Positions 1 through 5,372 of a DNA stretch of 6,981 nt are shown here, piece after piece (position 1 is the first letter of the stretch; each line of letters begins with the position of its first letter). The notes beneath the pieces are model-generated. The model did no database searches. It was not told where the DNA came from and worked only from the letters and a program-made list of their open reading frames with translations. The position numbers were made by a program, and so were the translations under genes. Source of the stretch: Desulfobacteraceae bacterium (GTDB lineage Bacteria > Desulfobacterota > Desulfobacteria > Desulfobacterales > ETH-SRB1); the NCBI GenBank assembly GCA_013202725.1, contig JABMRH010000148.1:1-6981 (forward strand), given 5' to 3'.

Positions 1-104
1 AAACAGGAATGGAACCTCTCGATCCCCAGCATTTTATAAGCATTTTAACCTTTGAAACCTTTTAAGCAAAACCAATTTCAATAAAAAATTTGATTTTACA
101 TAAA

Positions 105-135
105 AGCTGCCTGCTTCAGTCGTTTTTCGGCAGCT
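105..135 (-). terminator. Possible terminator overlapping the end of the CBS-domain gene
   Basis: On the minus strand AGCTGCC (135-129) is followed after 17 nt by its exact complement GGCAGCT (111-105), then TTTTATGT. This 7-bp GC-rich stem with a short U run fits an intrinsic terminator for the minus-strand operon. It is unusual because the stop codon of the CBS gene (118-116) lies in the loop. The loop is long and the U tract short, so termination may be weak. Confidence 0.4.
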
Positions 136-793
136 GATCAATATACCATTTCATCGGGTCAAGCACCTCATAGCCCATTTTTTTAAATTTTTTCTTTAAA
201 GGGGTTATATTTTGAGTCAATAGATATGGAAAAACCGCCCGTTTTTCTTCATCCCAGTATCTTGCTACCATAATGCTTCCAAAAGAAATGCGTTCTTCAG
301 TTATTACGTCGATAATTTTTTTCATCTGGCCAAGCTTTTCTTCCACAATAATGCACATTAATGTTCCGGGGTCTTCCATACCCATAACATTGATAAACGC
401 GCGAAGAAGATCGCGCACAGAGATAATACCTCTGAGCTTTCCCTTTTCATCTACAACAGGAAACGCCCCAACACGTGTCTTCTGGATAAGCACAAGGGCA
501 TCTTGAATGGTATGTAATGGAGAAATAGCAACAGGATCTATTGTCATGATATCCTTTATTCTGAGCTTTGCAATTTTATCCTTTATTTTTTTGCTGTTGC
601 AATCGCTTAAAGGCCTTGACGGCATAGCGCTTCTAATATCACGATCCGAAACGATTCCGATCAGGTGATAATCCCTGGTTACAACCGGAAGATGACGTAT
701 TCGATGCTCAGCCATTTTATCCTTTGCCTCAAAAATATCAGCATCTTTGTTGATTGTGATAACCTTTTTAGTCATCGATTTGCTGACAAACAT
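116..793 (-). CDS. Two-CBS plus ACT-like domain protein, AcuB-like
   Basis: Probable regulatory protein of 225 residues. Two CBS domains are visible, about residues 3-60 (ending GIVSDRDI) and 79-136 (ending GIISVRDL). They are followed by an ACT-like segment at about 138-212 (MEDPGTLMCIIVEEK onward). Bacillus subtilis AcuB has the same order and a similar length; paired CBS domains usually bind adenine nucleotides. The frame can open at GTG 805, but the GGAGGGG there sits just right as a Shine-Dalgarno sequence for ATG 793, so I place the start at 793. It is the last gene of a minus-strand set, 67 bp after the deacetylase gene. The acuC-acuB pairing supports a role in controlling that deacetylase or its acetyl-CoA-related targets; this is inference. 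No catalytic residues, signal peptide or membrane segment are seen. Confidence 0.85.
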   Translation of the reverse strand: MFVSKSMTKKVITINKDADIFEAKDKMAEHRIRHLPVVTRDYHLIGIVSDRDIRSAMPSRPLSDCNSKKIKDKIAKLRIKDIMTIDPVAISPLHTIQDALVLIQKTRVGAFPVVDEKGKLRGIISVRDLLRAFINVMGMEDPGTLMCIIVEEKLGQMKKIIDVITEERISFGSIMVARYWDEEKRAVFPYLLTQNITPLKKKFKKMGYEVLDPMKWYIDQLPKND

Positions 794-796
794 TTT

Positions 797-803
797 CCCC
801 TCC
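797..803 (-). promoter_or_regulatory. Ribosome binding site that decides the CBS-gene start
   Basis: The minus strand reads GTGGAGGGGAAAATG. GGAGG (803-799) lies 5 nt before ATG 793. The in-frame GTG at 805 overlaps this Shine-Dalgarno sequence and has no comparable one upstream, so ATG 793 is preferred. Confidence 0.7.
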
Positions 804-860
804 ACTACTTTTGTTCAAGATCTCTTGTTTTGTCTAAAAGTTAAATCCAATTTTTATTAT

Positions 861-1814
861 TTATTTATGATTTAATAAAATTTCAACATGGTTTTTTGCA
901 AGCTCGGGAAGACGTTTGAGGGAGTATCCCCCCTCAAGAATGGAAATCAGCCTTCCGTTTGAATACTTATCCGCCATTTCGACCAGGCTTTTTATTATCC
1001 ATGAAAAGGCTTCAGTTGACAGCTTGATATCCGACATGTCATCATCCACATGACTATCAAAGCCGGAGGATACAATGATTACCTCGGGCTTAAATGATTC
1101 AAAGGCAGGAAAAAGGTCCATTTTTATAAGGCGTTTATACTCACTATCCCCCTTGCCTGGTAACACCGGAGAATTCTTGGTAAATCCCAATCCTGCCCCT
1201 TCCCCTTCTTCAAATTCTCTTCCTGTGCCTGGATAAGCAAATGAAGGGTGCTGGTGGATTGAATAATAAAAGACAGTTGGATCATCTTCAAATATATGCT
1301 GCGTACCGTTGCCATGATGAACATCAAAATCAACAATTCCAACCCTTTTTATGCCCCATTCTTTTTGCAGATACCTTGCCGCAACCGCTACATTGTTGAA
1401 AAAGCAAAATCCCATTGCCTTGTTGATTTCAGCATGGTGCCCGGGAGGCCGCACAGCACAGAAGGCATTGTCGATTTTGGCGTTCATGACAAGACGTGTT
1501 GCATCAAGGATACCTCCGACAGCCAGAAGCGCCGTCTCATATGTTGCCGAACATATTCGGTTGTCGGGGCAGTCGAATGTCGAGTTACCTGTAACACAAG
1601 CCATTTCAAAACGCTTAATATATTCTTTGTCATGTACAGCCTCGATCCATTTTAGATCCGAAAGGCCGGCATGAATCAAAGTGAGATCGGCAAGAAGGCC
1701 GGCATCTTTTATCCCCTGATAAACAGCCTGAAGTCTTGCGGGCACTTCCGGATGATAGGAACCGGTGTCATGAAGCAGATATCTTTCGTCAAATAAAAAA
1801 CCTGTTTTTTTCAT
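861..1814 (-). CDS. Histone deacetylase family protein, AcuC-like
   Basis: Zinc-dependent deacylase of the arginase/deacetylase fold, 317 residues, cytoplasmic. All active-site features of the family are present: RPPGHHAE with the histidine pair H126/H127; DFDVHHGNG with zinc ligands D164 and H166 and charge-relay D162; GFDSH with the third ligand D253; and LEGGY with transition-state Y297. Family members remove acetyl groups from lysines or small amides. In Bacillus, AcuC deacetylates acetyl-CoA synthetase. An AcuB-like gene directly downstream supports an AcuC-like role here, but no acetyltransferase (acuA) lies in the window, so the substrate is unproven. The ATG start is preceded by a weak GAAGAAAAG purine stretch. 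It sits 53 bp after the CooC-like gene with no terminator between them, so co-transcription is likely. Alternatives are an acetylpolyamine amidohydrolase or an acetoin-utilisation-type protein of unknown substrate. Confidence 0.9.
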   Translation of the reverse strand: MKKTGFLFDERYLLHDTGSYHPEVPARLQAVYQGIKDAGLLADLTLIHAGLSDLKWIEAVHDKEYIKRFEMACVTGNSTFDCPDNRICSATYETALLAVGGILDATRLVMNAKIDNAFCAVRPPGHHAEINKAMGFCFFNNVAVAARYLQKEWGIKRVGIVDFDVHHGNGTQHIFEDDPTVFYYSIHQHPSFAYPGTGREFEEGEGAGLGFTKNSPVLPGKGDSEYKRLIKMDLFPAFESFKPEVIIVSSGFDSHVDDDMSDIKLSTEAFSWIIKSLVEMADKYSNGRLISILEGGYSLKRLPELAKNHVEILLNHK

Positions 1815-1867
1815 ATGCTTTTCTTCAAATTGCGGTTAGCCCGAGTCGAACATTTCATAACATAGCC

Positions 1868-2617
1868 TTACTTGATAATTGTATCAAATATCATAAAGGC
1901 CGCTTTTACGGCTTGATTATCATGCGGCAGTTCGATTGTCGGACGTCCATTTAAGTCAAATTCGTATACCGCGCTATCCTCAGGTATTATCCCCGCAAGC
2001 TCAAGCTCCTCATTTTTAATCATATTACGGACCGGATCGGGTAAAGCCTCACTTGCCCTGTTTAGAACAAGATAGCTTTTGCCGGACACTGCGCTGAGAT
2101 TTTTTGCGAGTTTATCGATTCTTGAGGCAGTCTGAAGACCGCGTCTTGATGTGTCGGAAACAACGAGAAGGAGATCAACATTTTTTGTGGTCAGCCGGCT
2201 TATATGTTCCATTCCAGCCTCATTATCCATGACAATATAAGGATAATTGTCGCTCAGCCGGTCCATAAATCCTGCAAGAAGATTATTTGCAGCACAATAA
2301 CAGCCTGCACCTTCAGGCTGTCCCATAACCAATAGGTCATATCCGTGTGCTTCAACTATAGCACGTTCCAGTTTCATTGACATAAAAACATTCTTGCTCA
2401 TACCGACGGGAACGTTGCCATTTTTCATCTCTTCGCGGGCATTACCGAGCGTATAGACAACTTCAAGGCCAAGCACATCGTTTAAGTTAGCATTGGAATC
2501 GGCATCTATCGCAAGGACAGGGGTTTTTCCCTTGCCGACTAAATATTTAATCAGCATACCTGCTAAGGTTGTTTTTCCTGTGCCTCCCTTTCCTGCAAGG
2601 GCGATTGAAAAAGGCAT
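1868..2617 (-). CDS. cooC: CooC-like nickel-insertion ATPase for CO dehydrogenase
   Basis: Deviant Walker A (SIMIBI/MinD-type) ATPase of 249 residues. The N terminus carries GKGGTGKTT at 9-17, with signature lysine K10 and P-loop lysine K15. AIDAD follows at 36-40, and VMDNEAG (129-135) is the Walker-B-like segment. PEGAGCYCAANN (101-112) holds C106-x-C108, matching the CXC motif by which CooC dimers bind nickel at the subunit interface. This motif separates it from ParA and MinD proteins. CooC proteins use ATP to help insert nickel into the C-cluster of CO dehydrogenase, including the CODH/ACS complex of the Wood-Ljungdahl pathway. No CODH subunit lies in the window, so the client is inferred. 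It is the first gene of the minus-strand set; its ATG has only a weak upstream AAGAAAG. Confidence 0.87.
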   Translation of the reverse strand: MPFSIALAGKGGTGKTTLAGMLIKYLVGKGKTPVLAIDADSNANLNDVLGLEVVYTLGNAREEMKNGNVPVGMSKNVFMSMKLERAIVEAHGYDLLVMGQPEGAGCYCAANNLLAGFMDRLSDNYPYIVMDNEAGMEHISRLTTKNVDLLLVVSDTSRRGLQTASRIDKLAKNLSAVSGKSYLVLNRASEALPDPVRNMIKNEELELAGIIPEDSAVYEFDLNGRPTIELPHDNQAVKAAFMIFDTIIK

Positions 2618-2663
2618 ATTATCTGCTTTCTTATCTTATGGTCGAATCCGCGGTGGACTGCAG

Positions 2664-2678
2664 CCCCGCGAGACGGGG
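2664..2678. repeat. GC-rich hairpin in the cooC-birA divergent gap
   Basis: CCCCG and CGGGG form a perfect 5-bp stem around CGAGA, in a locally GC-rich patch (about 2648-2680) with CCGCGG and CTGCAG palindromes. The rest of the 247-bp gap is AT-rich. On the minus strand this could lie in the leader of cooC, but no known leader element is recognised. It looks like a repeat remnant. Confidence 0.35.
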
Positions 2679-2798
2679 TTTACGCTTTACTCCAACAAGC
2701 TGCAAAGAATCTTTAACAATTAAGCCAGATAAATGAAACAGTCAACCTAAAATTTATGGAATTTATGGTATGATTTTTTGCAAGCTCATCAAATATTA

Positions 2799-2827
2799 TT
2801 GACACATAACCCGCATTCCGTTAACCT
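2799..2827 (+). promoter_or_regulatory. Predicted sigma-70-type promoter of birA-bioY
   Basis: A perfect -35 hexamer TTGACA (2799-2804) is followed after 17 nt by TAACCT (2822-2827). The latter keeps the T, A and final T of the -10 consensus. Transcription would start near 2834, leaving a leader of about 30 nt. The -10 box lies within the left operator half-site, so binding there would block initiation. The weak -10 suits a regulated promoter. Confidence 0.5.
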
Positions 2828-2849
2828 AGCAAACTTCAATGGTTAACCA
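2818..2849 (+). promoter_or_regulatory. BirA operator (biotin box)
   Basis: GTTAACC (2820-2826) and GGTTAAC (2841-2847) form a perfect 7-bp inverted repeat with 14 nt between. This matches the known BirA operator layout, a TTGTnAACC-type half-site and its complement separated by about 14-16 nt. It lies 18 bp before the birA start and overlaps the predicted -10 region. The outermost bases differ from consensus (CC instead of TT on the left). The adjacent BirA has a DNA-binding domain, so biotin-dependent autorepression of birA-bioY is the simplest reading. Confidence 0.7.
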
Positions 2850-2872
2850 GAATGAAGGGCCAGAATGAAGGG
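2847..2872 (+). repeat. 13-bp tandem duplication at the birA start codon
   Basis: CCAGAATGAAGGG occurs twice back to back (2847-2859 and 2860-2872). The second copy contains the birA ATG at 2865. The first contains an out-of-frame ATG at 2852, and its GAAGGG lies 5 nt before the real start, where a Shine-Dalgarno sequence should be. The duplication therefore seems to supply the birA ribosome binding site. Confidence 0.75.
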
Positions 2873-3785
2873 AAAAATACTTAAAATATTCAAAAGAGAA
2901 AAAGGGATTGTTTCAGGCGAGGCGCTTAGTTCTGAGCTTGGGATTTCAAGAGTTTCTATATGGAAACATGTCCGCAAACTTCAGGAGCTCGGATATAATA
3001 TTGTTGCAACCACAATGGGATACCGGCTTATAGGCTCTCTTGACGCCCTTTTCCCATGGGAATTTCCAGATAGAGAATCAAAAATCCACTTTTTCCCCGA
3101 AGTAACATCAACAATGGATATTGCCGGAGAGCTTGCCAGGAAGGGGTGTTCACATTTTACTGTTGTAATAGCCGGATGCCAGAAAAATGGCAGAGGTCGC
3201 TTAAAGAGGATCTGGGATTCTTCAGAAGGTGGGCTCTATTTTACCATCGTGCTCAGGCCGCAGATACCTCCTGTGTTAAGCCTGAGGCTCAATTTTGCAG
3301 CCTCACTTGTTCTTGCTCAATTGTTACGTCAAATGTTTTGTATTGATGCTATGGTTAAGTGGCCAAACGACATACTGGTCAACGGAAGAAAGATCTCCGG
3401 GATGCTGTCTGAAATAGAGGCAGAATCGGATATGGTTTCTTTTATAAATATCGGTTTTGGTATAAATGTAAATAACAATCCAGCCGCCAAAGAACCCAAC
3501 GCCACGTCATTAAGGTATATTCTCGGCAAAAAAATATCAAGGAAACAACTCCTTTCTGAGTTTCTGGATAAATTCGAGAATTACATTAATAATGCGAACT
3601 TTGACAAGGTAATCCATGAATGGAAAAAATATACAACAACCCTTAACCGAAGCGTAAAGGTAGTAACAGGTCATGATACATCTGAAGGGGTCGCAATAGA
3701 TGTGGATGAAAACGGAACGCTGATTTTGGAGCTTGCAGACGGATCAATTAAAAAGGTTATATACGGGGACTGTTTTCACATATGA
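2865..3785 (+). CDS. birA: Bifunctional biotin-[acetyl-CoA-carboxylase] ligase / biotin operon repressor
   Basis: Class II biotin protein ligase of 306 residues. It forms biotinyl-5'-AMP, attaches biotin to the target lysine of biotin-dependent carboxylases, and represses biotin genes when loaded with biotinyl-AMP. Residues 1-58 are a winged helix-turn-helix (ALSSELGISRVSIWKHVRKL). The catalytic domain follows, with TSTMD (81-85), GRGRLKRIW (109-117), KWPND (165-169; K165 contacts biotin and AMP), GRKISGMLSE (174-183) and GFGINVNN (197-204). A small SH3-like C-terminal domain spans about 258-305. One deviation: the second glycine of the usual GRGRxGRxW loop is lysine (K114). The arginine corresponding to E. 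coli R118 is kept. The stop overlaps the bioY start (ATGA), which implies translational coupling. The BirA-type operator just upstream indicates autoregulation. Confidence 0.95.
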   Translation: MKGKILKIFKREKGIVSGEALSSELGISRVSIWKHVRKLQELGYNIVATTMGYRLIGSLDALFPWEFPDRESKIHFFPEVTSTMDIAGELARKGCSHFTVVIAGCQKNGRGRLKRIWDSSEGGLYFTIVLRPQIPPVLSLRLNFAASLVLAQLLRQMFCIDAMVKWPNDILVNGRKISGMLSEIEAESDMVSFINIGFGINVNNNPAAKEPNATSLRYILGKKISRKQLLSEFLDKFENYINNANFDKVIHEWKKYTTTLNRSVKVVTGHDTSEGVAIDVDENGTLILELADGSIKKVIYGDCFHI

Positions 3786-4378
3786 ATACAAATCATTCCA
3801 TAAAGCTTCGCAAGATGGCATATGCTTCACTTTTTGCAGCTTTAACCGCTGCAGGCGCATACCTTTCAATACCCATAGGGCCGGTTCCCATCGTCCTTCA
3901 GAATTTATTTGTATTTCTCGCAGGTCTTTTATTGGGAAGCAGAATGGGCCTTGCAAGTGTTGGGGTATATCTTCTGGTCGGAGCCTGCGGCTTCCCTGTT
4001 TTTGCGGGTGGAACAGGGGGTATGGGACGTTTGTTGGGACCGACAGGGGGCTACCTTTTTGGATATCTTCCGGCTGTATATATTATTGGCCTGATTACGG
4101 AGAAAACAGGCCGGCATGCTGCTTTTGATGTAATCGCAATGTTTTGCGGATCAGTTGTCATTTATGCATGCGGCCTTTCCTGGCTTAAGCTGTTAACCGG
4201 CATGACTCTGACTAAAACACTAATTGTGGGCATGTATCCTTTTATCCTGGGCGATGCCCTGAAAATTGCGGCAGCGGTTTATATTGCAAAGGCATTGCGG
4301 CCAATAATGAGGATTAAGGTATTAAGGGCTGAATGTCCTGTAAATCATAGTCAAAAAAATTATTACGACCTAAAATAA
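3782..4378 (+). CDS. bioY: Biotin transporter substrate-binding subunit BioY
   Basis: Membrane S-component for biotin uptake, 198 residues, with about six hydrophobic helices. Diagnostic features are GPVPIVLQ (33-40), GACGFPVFAGG (67-77), GPTGGY (86-91) and the late GDALKIAAA (157-165), whose Asp and Lys are conserved in BioY. It would bind biotin and work with an ECF energising module (ATPases and T-component). No bioM/bioN genes are in the window, so it either shares a module encoded elsewhere or acts alone, as reported for some BioY proteins. It overlaps birA by 4 bp and should share its BirA-controlled promoter. Residues from about 180 form a hydrophilic tail. A 7-bp repeat array begins immediately at its stop codon, so the extreme C terminus may have been altered by that insertion. 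Confidence 0.95.
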   Translation: MNTNHSIKLRKMAYASLFAALTAAGAYLSIPIGPVPIVLQNLFVFLAGLLLGSRMGLASVGVYLLVGACGFPVFAGGTGGMGRLLGPTGGYLFGYLPAVYIIGLITEKTGRHAAFDVIAMFCGSVVIYACGLSWLKLLTGMTLTKTLIVGMYPFILGDALKIAAAVYIAKALRPIMRIKVLRAECPVNHSQKNYYDLK

Positions 4379-4409
4379 GCGATTAGCGATTATCCGTTAG
4401 CTATTAACT
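4378..4409. repeat. Heptamer array 1 (TAGCNNT orientation)
   Basis: Starting at the last base of the bioY stop, 7-bp units follow in register: TAGCGAT, TATCCGT, TAGCTAT, TAACTAA. AGCGATTAGC (4378-4387) and GTTAGCTATTA (4396-4406) are exact complements of segments in array 2, so arrays 1 and 2 form an inverted pair. Confidence 0.75.
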
Positions 4410-4493
4410 AAATGATTTTAAAAAGTTATGATAAGTCTTACTTTTATCTGTTGGGTGATAATTCTTCATGAGAGAAAAACTTTAAAATTCAAA
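4410..4493. other. AT-rich spacer between arrays 1 and 2, no gene seen
   Basis: These 84 bp lie inside the first inverted pair of heptamer arrays. They are AT-rich, have no convincing coding frame with a ribosome binding site, and show no similarity that I recognise. They may be the remains of a cargo gene that the second pair still holds. Confidence 0.4.
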
Positions 4494-4525
4494 GGCTAAC
4501 GGCTAATAGCTAACTGCTAATCGCT
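4494..4525. repeat. Heptamer array 2 (NNGCTAA orientation)
   Basis: Seven-bp units GGCTAAC, GGCTAAT, AGCTAAC, TGCTAAT and CGCT run in register. GCTAATCGCT (4516-4525) and TAATAGCTAAC (4504-4514) are reverse complements of parts of array 1. The two matches are offset by 7 bp, exactly one unit. A transcript could fold into a long stem, perhaps ending the birA-bioY message. Confidence 0.75.
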
Positions 4526-4610
4526 CAATTTAGATTAAAATATGTTGCTTAAATTCATTTGAGTGTAACCTTTGTGCGTTTTTTTGTAAGTTCGCAATAA
4601 GTTGAACCTG

Positions 4611-4644
4611 TGCGGTTAGCGTTTAGCCGTTAGCGGTTAGCATT
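4611..4644. repeat. Heptamer array 3, left arm of the four-helix-gene element
   Basis: Units TAGCGTT, TAGCCGT, TAGCGGT and TAGCATT follow GCGGT. The segment 4622-4641 matches the reverse complement of 4829-4848 at 19 of 20 positions. The two arms enclose the small four-helix-bundle gene like terminal inverted repeats. The arm ends 17 bp before the gene's ATG. Confidence 0.8.
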
Positions 4645-4658
4645 GAAAAGGAGTAGAA

Positions 4659-4847
4659 ATGAGAGATTTTAGAGAACTTAAGGTATGGGAGAAAGCCCAT
4701 CGTCTTACACTACAGATCTATAGAATCACAAAAAATTTTCCTTCTGATGAACGATTTGGCCTTACTGTTAGAGAACTTAATCAACAGGTCAATGAGGTAA
4801 AGAAGATATTGAACAGTTTTATCCAAAAGCTAACCGCTAATGGCTAA
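4659..4847 (+). pseudogene. Four-helix-bundle (23S rRNA IVP-type) gene with internal deletion
   Basis: This frame of 62 residues begins like the four-helix-bundle proteins found in 23S rRNA intervening sequences and elsewhere: RDFRELKVWEKAHRLTLQIYRITKNFPSDERFGLT (2-36). It then jumps to what is normally the C-terminal helix, RELNQQVNEVKKILNSFIQKLTANG (38-62). Family members are usually about 115-125 residues, so roughly 55-65 middle residues are gone and the frame is kept. The start is well supported: AAAAGGAG (4646-4653) sits 5 nt before ATG. The last codons and the TAA lie inside heptamer array 4. TTAGAGAACTTA occurs in frame at the N terminus (4669-4680) and at the junction (4768-4779). 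The function of the full-length family is unclear. This copy probably cannot form the four-helix fold, though a two-helix product could be made. Confidence 0.75.
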
Positions 4848-4857
4848 AAGCTAAGCA
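4829..4857. repeat. Heptamer array 4, right arm of the four-helix-gene element
   Basis: Units CCGCTAA, TGGCTAA and AAGCTAA follow AAGCTAA, then GC. The part 4829-4848 is the inverted partner of 4622-4641 with one mismatch. It encodes the last residues (LTANG) and stop of the four-helix frame and ends 5 bp before the tadA start codon. Confidence 0.8.
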
Positions 4858-4862
4858 CCCAG

Positions 4863-5330
4863 ATGGATACGATTCATATAAAATTTATGAAACTGGCATT
4901 AAAGGAAGCGGCAAAAGCCAAACAAAAGGATGAAGTTCCAATTGGAGCGCTTCTTGTCGCGGAATCGGGCAAAACCCTCTCATCCGCACACAACCAGGTC
5001 ATAAGTCTTGCCGATCCCACAGCGCATGCAGAAATATTGGCAATACGTGAAGCAGCCCAAAAAATTCAAAATTACAGATTGTTAAAGACAACTCTCTATG
5101 TTACGATTGAACCTTGTATTATGTGTATGAGCGCAATTATACACGCCAGAATATCAAGGGTTGTTTTTGGCGCAAATGATCCCAAATGGGGAGCTGCAGG
5201 ATCGCTGTACAACCTGGCAGATGATATCAGGTTAAATCACAGGCCTGAAATTATTTGCAATGTTTGCAAGGATGAATGCAAAAACATAATCCAGGCTTTT
5301 TTTCGCGAAAAAAGAAACAAAATCTTTTAA
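4863..5330 (+). CDS. tadA: tRNA-specific adenosine deaminase
   Basis: Cytoplasmic zinc enzyme of 155 residues that converts adenosine 34 to inosine in the anticodon of tRNA-Arg(ACG), allowing wobble decoding. The deaminase signature is complete: HAE at 55-57 (zinc ligand H55, proton-shuttle E57) and PCIMC at 84-88 (ligands C85 and C88). TadA-like sequences include DEVPIGALLV (23-32), ARISRVVFGANDPKWGAAGS (95-114) and the C-terminal helix. Length matches bacterial TadA (about 150-170), and the sequence fits better than cytidine or guanine deaminases. No Shine-Dalgarno sequence precedes ATG 4863; the upstream bases are heptamer array. A later in-frame ATG at 4887 has none either. Translation may depend on coupling to the small frame ending 15 bp upstream, or on a weak leader. 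The heptamer element seems to have replaced the original 5' region. Confidence 0.93.
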   Translation: MDTIHIKFMKLALKEAAKAKQKDEVPIGALLVAESGKTLSSAHNQVISLADPTAHAEILAIREAAQKIQNYRLLKTTLYVTIEPCIMCMSAIIHARISRVVFGANDPKWGAAGSLYNLADDIRLNHRPEIICNVCKDECKNIIQAFFREKRNKIF

Positions 5331-5354
5331 CCTGTGCGGTTAATCCTCTCAAAT

Positions 5355-5372
5355 CCCCTCTAACAAGAGGGG
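5355..5372. repeat. Perfect 7-bp hairpin opening the GC-rich repeat
   Basis: CCCCTCT (5355-5361) and AGAGGGG (5366-5372) pair perfectly around AACA. No U run follows, so it is an unlikely intrinsic terminator. It looks like the head of a dispersed palindromic repeat that continues GTGGACGCGAAGCG and ends near GGGGTGTGT. Confidence 0.6.

Noticed and set aside
1296..1655. Plus-strand open frames antisense to the deacetylase gene
   Set aside because: They lie opposite a gene with a complete catalytic signature, lack plausible ribosome binding sites, and encode no recognisable domain.
1868..2617. ParA/MinD-type partition or division-site ATPase
   Set aside because: The CXC motif (C106, C108) in the PEGAGCYCAANN context is specific to CooC-like proteins, and no ParB, MinC or MinE partner is nearby.
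2717..2745. Minus-strand promoter for cooC (TTGACT at 2745-2740, TAATTG at 2722-2717)
   Set aside because: The -35 and 17-bp spacing are good, but the -10 matches only two positions of the consensus, so I do not call it.
2618..2864. Riboswitch in the cooC or birA leader
   Set aside because: Only short hairpins are visible and no conserved riboswitch core is recognised. The birA leader is too short if transcription starts near 2834.
4659..4847. Accessory (Avd-type) protein of a diversity-generating retroelement
   Set aside because: Avd proteins share the four-helix fold, but there is no reverse transcriptase, template repeat or variable repeat in the window, and the N terminus fits the IVP-type family better.
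4378..4857. Ordinary insertion sequence or group II intron between bioY and tadA
   Set aside because: No transposase, reverse transcriptase or intron domain is encoded; the stretch holds only heptamer arrays and a short remnant gene.
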